The notes under the pieces: model-generated | Databases searched by the model: none | Seen by the model: only the letters and a program-made list of their open reading frames with translations | Told to the model about the DNA's origin: nothing | Shown: positions 17,001 to 24,387 of the stretch, in pieces | Numbering within the stretch: position 1 is the stretch's first letter | How the letters are laid out: each line of letters begins with the position of its first letter | Position numbers and translations under genes: made by a program | NCBI GenBank assembly: GCA_003151435.1 | Contig: PLXP01000069.1 | Coordinates: forward strand, 5,590-45,072 | Direction: 5' to 3' | DNA length: 39,483 nt | Origin: Acidobacteriaceae bacterium | GTDB taxonomy: Bacteria; Acidobacteriota; Terriglobia; Terriglobales; Acidobacteriaceae

Positions 17001-17245
17001 GCAAGATCGACGAACGCCTGATGGGTGAGCAGCGATGGGAGCGGCTCTTCCCGGAGATCGAGTACAGCCGGAAGGCGCCTGGAGAACCGAGCCTGAGCAA
17101 GCGCCACTCGGCCCATGCTGTACCAGCCGCGGTCCGCGTTCACTCGCAGCAAGAGGTGGTCGCCGGACTTGATGCGAAAGAGGCGCTGGAGGAATGCCGC
17201 CGGTGTCTCCGCTGCGATTTGAGAATCACCGCCAGCGCCGATTAA
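14084..17245 (+). CDS. nuoF: NuoF-like NADH/FMN subunit fused to NfnB/GltD-like NAD(P)H:FAD oxidoreductase
   Basis: This 1053-residue fusion carries four regions. (1) About 1-110, a thioredoxin-like ferredoxin domain (Cys35 in GTCGRG; Cys66 and Cys70 in GAGCFGPC). (2) About 140-560, NuoF: FMN loop GRGGAGFLTGNKW near 199, NADH motif NADEGDPGAYMNR near 227, GAGAFVCGEETALI near 312, and cluster Cys in SCGKCVPCRVG near 488 plus CSLCGLG near 531. (3) About 565-650, a GltD/NfnB-type double-cluster domain (CENSCPLRMNIP, GRVCQHPCDSRCRR). (4) About 670-990, FAD and NAD(P) Rossmann folds (VAVAGSGPTGLTAAFYLA, VAIIGGGNAAIDSARTVL, GFYAGGDVITGASN). A final CRRCLRC follows. ATG 14084 sits six bases after AGGAG; GTG 14081 is an alternative. 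This could exchange electrons between NADH, NADPH and iron-sulphur carriers. Confidence 0.93.
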   Translation: MPRILDIGVFNAVRESGLAKLMPSIPRITVGMGTCGRGNGAEEVLHALKEAINRSGQDVLLTGAGCFGPCFLEPLVGVRLPGSPVVILRRVHANDAARILESLSTGALPPDLIYCKIEDWDHITAHLKYGQGYPEIAAWNTLPFFKGQKKIVLRNCGLINPEDIEEYIAVGGYQALYKVLIDARPETVIEQIKAARLRGRGGAGFLTGNKWDFLAKAKADAKYIICNADEGDPGAYMNRNEIEGDPHSLLEGMIIGAYVMGATEGIVYVRAEYPLAVRRLSRAIEQAREYGLLGKNILDRGFNFDIELVQGAGAFVCGEETALIASLEGFAGQPHPRPPFPAQKGLWGKPTNINNVETWCNIAPIVSRGPAWFAETGSAKSPGTKVFSLVGKIQNTGLVEMPLGTPLKSFIYDIGEGAANGRRVKAVQTGGPSGGCIPVEMLDTPVDYESLAQIGSIMGSGGMVVMDEDNCMVDVARYFVEFTHSESCGKCVPCRVGLDKALRILNSITEGSGTSQQLAVLDELGRMIRECSLCGLGQTAPNPVLTTIRHFREEYEDHIVARRCGAGVCQELALSPCENSCPLRMNIPRFLELYQEGRLEDAFESVILDNPLPASTGRVCQHPCDSRCRRQSFDDVVNMREVHRTIADAIYLGDLFEPMVQRIVARKLAPTGRKVAVAGSGPTGLTAAFYLAMMGHDVTIFEEHSEAGGMLRFAIPEYRLPKSILRRELDLIERVGVKMVFNTKVGIDISLNDLASQFDAAFLSIGTWKESWLYLPGTELKGVHPALPFLESIAKHEPMAMGTRVAIIGGGNAAIDSARTVLRMGSSATILYRRERNDMPAIDEEIEAAEEEGVRFVFLAAPHRILGDAAGNVKAIEIVKTQLGEYDKSGRRRPIPTDEVQRFECDSVILAVGETFDLDFCRASGLALKDEGTIAVDRFSLETSRPGFYAGGDVITGASNVSNAMGGGKLAARKIDERLMGEQRWERLFPEIEYSRKAPGEPSLSKRHSAHAVPAAVRVHSQQEVVAGLDAKEALEECRRCLRCDLRITASAD

Positions 17246-17264
17246 GGCTGAGAGGAGCGTCGCT

Positions 17265-17990
17265 TTGCCGACTAAAACGATTTCCATCCGAATTGACGGC
17301 GAACTGGTGACTGCCCACGAGGGGCAATCGATCCTTGAGGCGGCGCAGGCCACCGGGAAACAGATTCCGACGCTCTGCTACCTCAAGGGTCTGAGCGCAG
17401 TGGGAGCTTGCCGCGTGTGCATGGTGGAACTTGCCGGCACCGATCGCCTGCTGCCTTCATGCACCACTCCTGTGCAGGAGGGGATGTCGATCAAGACCAC
17501 GTCCGCCAAGCTCACGCTCTACCGGCGCATGGCCGTCGAGATGTTACTGGTGGAGCGGAACCACATTTGCTCTGCGTGCGTGTCCAACAGCCATTGCGAG
17601 TTGCAGGCGATGGCGCAATCGCTGGGCATCACCCACGTGCGCTACCCCTATAACAACCCCCGGCTGCCGGTCGACATGACGCATCCTCGCTTCGTTCTCG
17701 ACCACAACCGCTGCATTCTGTGTACTCGTTGCGTGCGGGTTTGCGCTGAGGTGGAAGGCGCTAATGTGTGGGAGGTGGCGTCGCGGGGAATCTACTCGCG
17801 GATCGTGAGCGACCTCAAGGACGATTGGGGAAAAGCCACGAACTGCACCGGCTGCGGCAAGTGCGTACAGGCATGCCCTACGGGCGCACTCGCGGAAAAG
17901 GGATTCGCAGTGCACGAAATGGTGAAAGAGAGCGAAGCCGTGACGCGGTTGGCCGTTAAACGGGCCACGCAGGAGAATCACTCTCAATAA
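17265..17990 (+). CDS. hoxU: HoxU / NuoG N-terminal-like iron-sulphur subunit
   Basis: The 241-residue protein has the cluster order of HoxU and the NuoG N-terminus. A [2Fe-2S] ferredoxin fold has Cys38, Cys49, Cys52 and Cys66 (around LCYLKG and GACRVCMVE). The His/Cys cluster motif is NHICSACVSNSHCELQ. Two [4Fe-4S] motifs follow, CILCTRCVRVC and CTGCGKCVQACP. The molybdopterin-type domain of full NuoG is absent. The start is TTG, chosen because GAGAGGAG lies seven bases upstream and the family begins there. It is third in the diaphorase operon, 19 bases after the NuoF fusion, and would wire electrons from FMN toward a hydrogenase or dehydrogenase partner. Confidence 0.92.
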   Translation: MPTKTISIRIDGELVTAHEGQSILEAAQATGKQIPTLCYLKGLSAVGACRVCMVELAGTDRLLPSCTTPVQEGMSIKTTSAKLTLYRRMAVEMLLVERNHICSACVSNSHCELQAMAQSLGITHVRYPYNNPRLPVDMTHPRFVLDHNRCILCTRCVRVCAEVEGANVWEVASRGIYSRIVSDLKDDWGKATNCTGCGKCVQACPTGALAEKGFAVHEMVKESEAVTRLAVKRATQENHSQ

Positions 17991-18060
17991 CATTCCGCCC
18001 ATCGCGCCGGCCGAACGCGAAGAGATGATTCTTCAGCTTTGGCGGGCGTGCAAAGATTCG
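17980..18060 (+). pseudogene. Possible relic of a gene start downstream of hoxU
   Basis: Overlapping the hoxU end, a second frame reads NNIPPIAPAEREEMILQLW then RACKDSQ with coding-like codon choice. It follows an AGGAG ribosome-site-like sequence at 17971-17975, but has no start codon at the right distance; the first ATG is at 18025. Downstream it runs into the 3' end of the convergent MFP gene and loses protein character. It may be the stump of a fourth operon gene cut off by a rearrangement. The family is not recognised. Confidence 0.2.
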
Positions 18061-18064
18061 CAAT

Positions 18065-19234
18065 TCACTTGGAAGCTGACGGCGATATCTGTTCGCGGAC
18101 CGGGTCCCCGGAGTGAATGGCGTCGGTCGCGGCTTTCACTACCCGGTCGCCGGCGCTTAAATCTCCAAAAACTTCGATTTCGCCGCTGACGGTCTGGCCG
18201 ATCTGGACCGTCACCCATTCCGCCTTGCCGTTGCGAACCCGGATGACGAATGTGTGCTGTTGATCGGTGGTCACGGCCGAGGCGGGGACGAACAGCGTTG
18301 GATAGCTTCGCTGCAGAGGCCACGAGACGGTGGTGAAGCTGCCGGGGGAGAGTCTGCCGTCGCGATTCTGAACGTCAAGTTCGACAGGCATGGTGCGGGA
18401 CTTTTCATCCATGGCGCCGGAAATGCGCTGAATGGGCGCTTTGAAAGTTTGCCCGGGATAGGCCGGCACGGCAAATGAAACAAGCTGGCCTGCCTTCATA
18501 TCTCCAACCTGCGCTTCCGGAATGGGCACAACCAGTCGCAGGCGGCGGTCATCCACGATCTGCAAAATCGGCACTGATCCGTTCTGGCCTGAGCCCGGCC
18601 CGATCAAGGCTCCGGGGTGCAAACTGCGCGCGGTGACGACGCCGGCGAACGGAGCAGTGATGTTCAAGTAAGACTCAGTTTGGGTGACGCTGCTTAATGC
18701 CTCGCGGGCAGCAGCGATGTTCTGTTCCGCGGCGTCCACAAGGCCCTTGTCGGCTGAGACTGTCTGGCCTGCGACGGCTACATCATTCTCAGCCAGAACG
18801 CCGGGAGTCTTTGAAGCGGCAAGCATGTGCTGGTATGTCGCGTTGTCAGACGTGAGCTTGGCCTGGGCCGTAGCGAGTTGCGACTGTGCGGCACGAACAG
18901 CGGCCTCGGCCTGAGATCGTTGGCTCGTGAGCTCAGGCGCTGTGAGTCGAACCAGCAACTGGCCTCGTTGAACGTGAGAGCCGCGATCGACAGTGACAGA
19001 CTCCACAAAGCCGGTCACCTTGGGATAGATATCAACCTGTTCGTAGGGCTCTAGCTGCGCGGGCAAAGTGATGGTGGTCTGTAGCTTCTTCGATACGACG
19101 GGAACCGTAGTGACAGCGGTGGGCGCGGCTGGAGCGGACGATGCGGCAGGGCTGCTTCCCTTATCCGAGGATGCATTGTTGCATCCCAACACTGCGAGCA
19201 TCAATGCGGCAGAAGCAAGAAGCGTGCGTCTCAT
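18065..19234 (-). CDS. RND efflux periplasmic adaptor (membrane fusion lipoprotein)
   Basis: This 389-residue adaptor couples the RND pump to its outer-membrane channel. A lipoprotein signal ends in LAVLGC (Cys18), followed by a Ser/Ala-rich tether. The split lipoyl domain is seen in GFVESVTVDRGSHVQRGQLL and YLNITAPFAGVVTARSLHPG. It flanks a coiled-coil hairpin at about 105-185 (rich in Ala/Gln/Glu: SQRSQAEAAVRAAQSQLATA). Beta-barrel and membrane-proximal domains follow (VVPIPEAQVGDMKAGQ, LFVPASAVTTD). Its start overlaps the RND pump stop by four bases. It is the last gene of the leftward efflux operon and converges with hoxU. Confidence 0.93.
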   Translation of the reverse strand: MRRTLLASAALMLAVLGCNNASSDKGSSPAASSAPAAPTAVTTVPVVSKKLQTTITLPAQLEPYEQVDIYPKVTGFVESVTVDRGSHVQRGQLLVRLTAPELTSQRSQAEAAVRAAQSQLATAQAKLTSDNATYQHMLAASKTPGVLAENDVAVAGQTVSADKGLVDAAEQNIAAAREALSSVTQTESYLNITAPFAGVVTARSLHPGALIGPGSGQNGSVPILQIVDDRRLRLVVPIPEAQVGDMKAGQLVSFAVPAYPGQTFKAPIQRISGAMDEKSRTMPVELDVQNRDGRLSPGSFTTVSWPLQRSYPTLFVPASAVTTDQQHTFVIRVRNGKAEWVTVQIGQTVSGEIEVFGDLSAGDRVVKAATDAIHSGDPVREQISPSASK

Positions 19235-22200
19235 CGCGCAACCTCCGAACGATGTTCAAACCACTGGCTGTCCGGGTCTTCCGGATCGAGAGAGCGCGAG
19301 CGCGTTGAAACATTGCGCTGGACGAGTCCAAAGACGGTTGGCAGCAGGAAAAGAGTTGCGAGTGTCGCAACAAAAAGCCCCCCGATGACCGCGCGGCCCA
19401 AGGGCGCGGTCTCCTCGCTGCCCTGACCAAAGGCGATCGCCATTGGTATCATTCCCGCGATCATGGCAAGGCTTGTCATCAATACCGGACGAAGGCGCTC
19501 GGCAGCCGCCGCGCGTGCCGCATCAGGCGCGGATGCGCCCTTGAGCCGATTCTGCTCGGCGAAGCTGACGAGGAGAATTGCGTTCGCGACGGCCACTCCA
19601 ATTGCCATGATCGTGCCCATGAAGCTTTCGAGGTTCAGCGTAGTTCCGGTCACGAGCAGCATCAGCACAGATCCCGCGAGAACGGCGGGGGCTGTGGAGA
19701 GAACGACGAGCGCGAGCTTCAGCGACTGAAAATTCGCCGTAAGCAGCAGAAGGATGACACCGATTGCCGCAGCGAGGCCAATGGCAAGTTCGCCGAAGAT
19801 CTGCTGCATTGCGCTCACCTGCCCGCGAATCGCCGTCTTCACGCCGCGAGGAGGCGCGCCCGCATCTGCGAGGGCCTTCTCGATGGCCTTGTTGGCAAGA
19901 CGAAGATCGCGAACCCCCAGGTTGGCTGAAAGCGCAAGCATCCACTGTCCGTTCTGCCGGTCGAGTTCGCCGGGAACGGTGCTGGAGCGAAGATAGGCAA
20001 GCTGATTGACCAATGGCCGCGCACCAGTTGAACTGTCGACGGGAATATTGCCGATGTCAGCGATGGAAGTCATTTTCGGCTGCGGAACCTGGACCTGCAC
20101 TTGATAACTCACTCCCGACTTGGGGTCGCGCCAATAACTTGGAGCCACGAAGCGACTGGACGCTGTCGCGGACACAACAGCGGAGCCGACGGCATCCGCA
20201 GTGGTACCAAGCTGCCCAGCCATGGCGCGGTTCACGTGAATATCGACCGTTGGATAGTGCAGTGGCTCTTCATATTCGAGGTCGCGAAGTTCAGGAACGG
20301 CGGCGAGCTTTTGGCGAACGCGCTCGGCGTAGCTTGCAACATCGGCGTATTGCGGGCCGGCAACGGTGACTTCCGCAACCGAGGAAGATCCGAAACTGAG
20401 AATCTGGCTGATGAGGTCACCGGGATCGAACGAGAAGTGGACGCCGGGAAACTGCTGAGGGAGCTTACTCCGCAACTGTTCCTCGAGGTCGGCCAGCTTG
20501 AGAGCACTGTCCTGCCTCAGACCCACGTTGATGATTGCCTGCTGCGGTCCGCTGGTCCACAGAAAGACAGCGTTGATGGGATAGGACGAACCTTGTGTCC
20601 CAACATATCCCAGGCTCAAGTCGAGATTCTTGTCTCCTGCCACATCGTGGATGGAAGCAAGAACGCGCTTCACCAGGTCCTCTGTCACGGCAACGCGGGT
20701 TCCGTCTGGCGCATCGATACGAAGCCGGAACTGGGTGGACGCGGCGGAGGGAAAAATCTCTTCGGCGATGTGCGGCGTAATGAACAACAGCACCAGCAGC
20801 GCCACAATGCCGTATGCGCTGAGAAGGATTGCAGGGAAACTCATTGCGCGTTCAAGGGCCCGCTCGAAGCGATGACGGAATCGATCGAAGCTGCTTTCTC
20901 GATGCGCATTCTCGCGGTGTTCTGAAGGCTTGGCTTTCAGCATCCAGTTGGCAAGCACCGGGACAAGCGAACTCGACAGCAGATACGAGGCGCCCATTGC
21001 AAACCCTACCGCAAGCGACAGGGGCAGGAACAGGGACTGCGCCGGACCGGTCATGAAGAACGACGGGATAAAGACTGCCGTGACGCACAGCATGGCGAGC
21101 AGGCGAGGGACGGCGACCTCGCGGCTGGCAAGATGCACGGCGCGCGCTGTGTTTTCGCCGTTGTCCAGATGAACGTGAATGTTCTCGAGGAGGACGGTGC
21201 CTTCGTCAACGAGGACGCCGACCGACAGCGCCAGTCCACCCAGCGTCATGATGTTGATCGTCTGGCTCGCGAGCTTGAGCAGCACAACAGCCGTGAGCAG
21301 CGCGAACGGAATCGTGATGACCACGATCAGTGAGGAGCGCCAGTCGCGCAGAAAGAGCAGAAGAGTCAGTCCCGTCAGCAGTGCTCCGATGATGCCCTCG
21401 CGCAGCACGGACATCAGCGCATTGCGCACGTATTGGGACTGATCGAATTCATAAGTGATCTTGATGTCTTCCGGGACTAGAGATTGAAAGCGCGAAAGAT
21501 TTTCCCGGACCTCCTTCACTACCGTCAGGGTGGAGGCGTCCGGTCTCTTCGTCACAGGAATATAAATGGTGCGCTTTCCATTGAGCAGAGCATACCCCGC
21601 AAGAAGATCGGAGGAGTCGGCAACGCTGCCAATGTCGCGCATGTAGACCGACGCACCGGAACCGAGCTTGAGCGGAATGTCGAGAAGATCGGTGATCTGT
21701 GTAACGGTTGAGTCAGTTGTGACCAGCGTGTGAGTGGTCCCGATATCCGCATTGCCCGCTGGCTGAATGCTGTTACCGCTTGTCAGGGCCTGGACAACCT
21801 TTTCCGGAGACAGGCCATAGGCCTGCAGCTTCTGCGGATCGACATTGATCACAATCGTTCGCTGGTTTCCACCAAATGGCGGAGGAGAAGACACACCGGG
21901 AAGAGTTGCAAACACGGGACGAACGCGATTGAGAGCCAGATCCTGGAGCTCGGCCAGTGTTCGCGATGGACTGGAGAAAACCATGTATCCAACAGGCAGG
22001 GTTCCCGCGTCGTACCGGATGACGAAAGGCGACACCGTTCCAGGCGGCATGAAGGCGTGAGCGCGATTCACGTAGGAGATTGTCTGGGCGAGCGCTTCGC
22101 TCATGTTTGTTCCGGGATGAAAGGTGAGCCTGAGAAGAGCGGTGCCCTGGATCGACTTCGCCTCGACACTCTCGATGCCGTTGATGTAGAGAAAGTGGTA

Positions 22201-22404
22201 CTCGTAATAGTAGGAGATGAATCCTTCCATCTGTTGCGGGCTCATACCCCCATAAGGCTGCGCCACGTAGATGACGGGAAGATCCAAATTCGGAAAAATG
22301 TCCACGCGCGTCCGCATGATCGCCAAAACCGAAGACAGCGCGAGAGCCACCACCAGGACAAGGATAGTGATCGGGCGTCGGAGAGCTGCGCGGATTAGAC
22401 CCAT
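19231..22404 (-). CDS. RND efflux pump permease (AcrB/MdtB-like)
   Basis: The 1057-residue inner-membrane trimer component shows the RND duplication: N-terminal LIRAALRRPITILVLVV helix, RVDIFPNLDLPVIYV, two large periplasmic loops and twelve helices. The proton-relay helix TM4 reads SVGVLVDEGTVLLENI (about residue 400), giving Asp-Glu where AcrB has Asp-Asp. The TM10 segment is MAIGVAVANAILLVSFAEQN (about 935), with Ala where AcrB has the essential Lys940. The relay is thus unlike drug pumps of the AcrB type. Substrate cannot be told from sequence. The start lies five bases after the TolC-like stop. Confidence 0.93.
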   Translation of the reverse strand: MGLIRAALRRPITILVLVVALALSSVLAIMRTRVDIFPNLDLPVIYVAQPYGGMSPQQMEGFISYYYEYHFLYINGIESVEAKSIQGTALLRLTFHPGTNMSEALAQTISYVNRAHAFMPPGTVSPFVIRYDAGTLPVGYMVFSSPSRTLAELQDLALNRVRPVFATLPGVSSPPPFGGNQRTIVINVDPQKLQAYGLSPEKVVQALTSGNSIQPAGNADIGTTHTLVTTDSTVTQITDLLDIPLKLGSGASVYMRDIGSVADSSDLLAGYALLNGKRTIYIPVTKRPDASTLTVVKEVRENLSRFQSLVPEDIKITYEFDQSQYVRNALMSVLREGIIGALLTGLTLLLFLRDWRSSLIVVITIPFALLTAVVLLKLASQTINIMTLGGLALSVGVLVDEGTVLLENIHVHLDNGENTARAVHLASREVAVPRLLAMLCVTAVFIPSFFMTGPAQSLFLPLSLAVGFAMGASYLLSSSLVPVLANWMLKAKPSEHRENAHRESSFDRFRHRFERALERAMSFPAILLSAYGIVALLVLLFITPHIAEEIFPSAASTQFRLRIDAPDGTRVAVTEDLVKRVLASIHDVAGDKNLDLSLGYVGTQGSSYPINAVFLWTSGPQQAIINVGLRQDSALKLADLEEQLRSKLPQQFPGVHFSFDPGDLISQILSFGSSSVAEVTVAGPQYADVASYAERVRQKLAAVPELRDLEYEEPLHYPTVDIHVNRAMAGQLGTTADAVGSAVVSATASSRFVAPSYWRDPKSGVSYQVQVQVPQPKMTSIADIGNIPVDSSTGARPLVNQLAYLRSSTVPGELDRQNGQWMLALSANLGVRDLRLANKAIEKALADAGAPPRGVKTAIRGQVSAMQQIFGELAIGLAAAIGVILLLLTANFQSLKLALVVLSTAPAVLAGSVLMLLVTGTTLNLESFMGTIMAIGVAVANAILLVSFAEQNRLKGASAPDAARAAAAERLRPVLMTSLAMIAGMIPMAIAFGQGSEETAPLGRAVIGGLFVATLATLFLLPTVFGLVQRNVSTRSRSLDPEDPDSQWFEHRSEVAR

Positions 22405-22409
22405 GGTCG

Positions 22410-23837
22410 CTATCTCACTTTCGCCTGATTTAGTAACTGAAGGAACGGCCGCAGGTCGCCTTGTGCGGCGGCAACCGCAAGCTCCGCGCGCCAGACTCCG
22501 AGACGGGCGATCACATCGTCGGCCTCGGCTTGAGCCAGGACACCTTCGGCTGCAGCAACATCGACAACGGTTGCCAATCCAGATCTATAGCGCACCTGCT
22601 GTTGCTGTTCGCTGGCCTGTGCTGCAGACAGTTCCGTCGGCGTGTTCGCGGCGATTTGCCTTGCCCCAGTCAGAGTGGCACGCGCTTGTTCGATGGCCGC
22701 GGAAACGCCTTGCAGCGAAAGATCGTAGCGCGCATGCTCGGCTTGAATATTGGCGTCTTGAATCTTCTTCTGTTCATGAAGTCCAAAGAAGTCGAACGCG
22801 GAAAACGTGACTTGCACGCCCGCAGCCCAATTGAAAGTATCCGGCGCCAGCCCTGACGTACCGCCGGGAAACTGGCCTGTGAGCCCCGTCCCCGCTCCAC
22901 GACCCGATACGGTGCCGAGTGTACTGAATGCAGGAACATAGCTTCGATCGAGAGCATGCTTCAGTGCCTCCTGCTGCAGAGACAGTGCGCTTTCCTGAAG
23001 CACCGACGGATGAAGCGTTGCCGCAGTTGCCTCGAGGTCGGAGGCGGGACTCGCATTGACTACAGGGGACGCGTCAATCGCCACTTGTTCGCCTGGTATC
23101 TGGAGGTAAACCGCCAGAGCCGAACGTCGGATGGCTTCCTGTGTCTGCGCTTGAATCAGTTGATTGCGGGCGAGCGCCAATTGCGCATCGGCTTGTGAGG
23201 CGTCTGCCCCTGCGCGCAGCGAATTGTCCACCAGTACATGAACCGCGCGATCGAACGTTTCGTTGCGCCGTACGTTCGCCTGTGCAACGGTCACAAGCTG
23301 CTGCGCGGCAGCCACGTCAAAAAACGCGCTTCCGGCAGAAGATGTGACTTCAAGAATGGTGAGATCCGTTGCTTGCTTCGCCGCTTCACTCGCTTCGCGC
23401 ACGGCAGTCACCTTTGCCCCACGAATTCCGAAGTCGAAAGGCTGCCAGCTTACTAAGGCACCCCCTCCGCTGCTCCAGGCGCTTCGCGTCATGTCAGATG
23501 CGATCACCGGTCCTGAAATACTCGGAATCACGCCTTGAGGCAGAAGGAGGCCATAGAGATTGTTCGCGGTCGCCCTGTTTGTCTGCCACAACAGGTCGGT
23601 CCGGGGAAGATAAGCGGTCTTCGCCAGGCCTATGGCACCCTGTGCGGCCCTTTGTTGGGCCTGCGCCGCCTTGATGGCGGGGTAGTGTTCCCTGGCTGTT
23701 TCGATCACCTGTTCGAGCGTCATGGCGCTTTGGCCGCCGGCCCCGGGGGCCTGAGCCGACAAGCCGGGGCTGGCAGACGACAATGCGATCAGGACTGAGC
23801 CTATTGCTCTCAAGAAGGGAAATAACTGTCTGGGCAT
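22410..23837 (-). CDS. TolC-family outer membrane efflux channel
   Basis: This 475-residue protein has a signal peptide (MPRQLFPFLRAIGSVLIALS ... LSAQA) and the two-fold TolC repeat of long helices. Examples are TLEQVIETAREHYPAIKAAQ and, in the second half, AATLHPSVLQESALSLQQEA with repeated Ala/Gln/Glu-rich hairpins. It gives the tripartite pump its exit duct. It is the first gene of the operon; the order channel-pump-adaptor reverses the common adaptor-pump-channel order. The start ATG 23837 faces the divergent PadR gene 90 bases away. Confidence 0.92.
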   Translation of the reverse strand: MPRQLFPFLRAIGSVLIALSSASPGLSAQAPGAGGQSAMTLEQVIETAREHYPAIKAAQAQQRAAQGAIGLAKTAYLPRTDLLWQTNRATANNLYGLLLPQGVIPSISGPVIASDMTRSAWSSGGGALVSWQPFDFGIRGAKVTAVREASEAAKQATDLTILEVTSSAGSAFFDVAAAQQLVTVAQANVRRNETFDRAVHVLVDNSLRAGADASQADAQLALARNQLIQAQTQEAIRRSALAVYLQIPGEQVAIDASPVVNASPASDLEATAATLHPSVLQESALSLQQEALKHALDRSYVPAFSTLGTVSGRGAGTGLTGQFPGGTSGLAPDTFNWAAGVQVTFSAFDFFGLHEQKKIQDANIQAEHARYDLSLQGVSAAIEQARATLTGARQIAANTPTELSAAQASEQQQQVRYRSGLATVVDVAAAEGVLAQAEADDVIARLGVWRAELAVAAAQGDLRPFLQLLNQAKVR

Positions 23838-23890
23838 AGAAGCAAACCGTGAATCCTCATCGGGACTACTTTTGCCAACTGAACCGGATC

Positions 23891-23910
23891 ATATCATCGA
23901 ATTTCGATAT
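23891..23910. promoter_or_regulatory. Operator-like palindrome between efflux operon and padR
   Basis: ATATC-N10-GATAT (23891-23910) encloses the perfect ATCGAA-T-TTCGAT repeat (23896-23908). It lies in the 90-base divergent gap, 18 bases before the padR start, a usual place for autoregulation by a PadR dimer and control of the efflux operon. The assignment to PadR is by position only. Confidence 0.5.
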
Positions 23911-23927
23911 TAAGATGAATCTGAGAG

Positions 23928-24272
23928 ATGGGAAGGTCTTCATTGGCGGCATCAGCCCAACTGCGGAAACTCTTCAATGGCCTTATTCGCATCCACATGC
24001 TCGTTCACGCTGCTCACGAACCGATCTTCGGGCTTGCCATGATGGAGGAACTGAGGCGCCATGGCTATCGCGTAGGTCCAGGGACCATGTACCCTCTGCT
24101 GCATGGGATGGAGCGGGACGGCCTTTTGAAGTCGACCTTGAGGAATGTGGGGGGACGCAGGCGAAGGGTCTACAAGGTTACCTCAGCTGGCCGGAGAGCA
24201 TTGAACGCGGCGAAACTCAAGGTTGGCGAACTTCATCATGAGCTTCACGAAGAGCATCCGAGGAAGATTTAG
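23928..24272 (+). CDS. PadR family transcriptional regulator (efflux-linked)
   Basis: This 114-residue winged-helix protein has a 15-residue basic N-terminal extension, then FNGLIRIHMLVHAAHEPIFG, LAMMEELRRHGYRVGPGTMY, PLLHGMERDGLL and the wing RRRRVYKVTSAGRRAL. It ends in a charged helix (HHELHEEHP). It is smaller than the first PadR in the window and belongs to the short type that often senses drug-like ligands next to transporters. It is divergent from the TolC-RND-MFP operon, which it probably represses. The ATG has only GAGAG nearby as ribosome site. Confidence 0.9.
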   Translation: MGRSSLAASAQLRKLFNGLIRIHMLVHAAHEPIFGLAMMEELRRHGYRVGPGTMYPLLHGMERDGLLKSTLRNVGGRRRRVYKVTSAGRRALNAAKLKVGELHHELHEEHPRKI

Positions 24273-24310
24273 AAGCTCACCGAATATACGCGGCGAAGGA
24301 GTTGGGCTGC

Positions 24311-24338
24311 ACGTGACACGAATCGCCGGATGTCACGT
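24311..24338. promoter_or_regulatory. Inverted repeat ACGTGACA-N12-TGTCACGT upstream of GH79 gene
   Basis: Two perfect 8-bp arms 12 bases apart lie between padR and the GH79 gene, just upstream of the candidate -35 box. The spacing suits a dimeric regulator contacting two adjacent major grooves. It could also form a hairpin ending the padR transcript, but no U-run follows. Confidence 0.45.
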
Positions 24339-24349
24339 ACTCTCAAAAG

Positions 24350-24379
24350 TTGCGCAGTAAGTGCAACGGTGGCTAGTAT
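24350..24379 (+). promoter_or_regulatory. Candidate promoter of the GH79 gene (TTGCGC-18-TAGTAT)
   Basis: A -35-like TTGCGC (24350-24355) and a -10-like TAGTAT (24374-24379) are 18 bases apart. Transcription would start about 24386, only one or two bases before ATG 24388. No ribosome site precedes that ATG, so the messenger may be leaderless. The -35 box is inside a weak inverted repeat (GTTGCGC-AGTAA-GTGCAAC). Confidence 0.35.
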
Positions 24380-24387
24380 AGCGGCTG

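Noticed and set aside
14084..17245. Splitting the NuoF fusion into separate nuoF and gltD-like genes
   Set aside because: The frame is continuous with no stop, and the region joining them is a real double-cluster domain.
6051..17990. Reading the locus as an ordinary complex I (nuo) operon
   Set aside because: No NuoA, NuoJ or NuoK type gene is seen, the NuoD-like protein retains all four Ni ligands, and the modules are on opposite strands.
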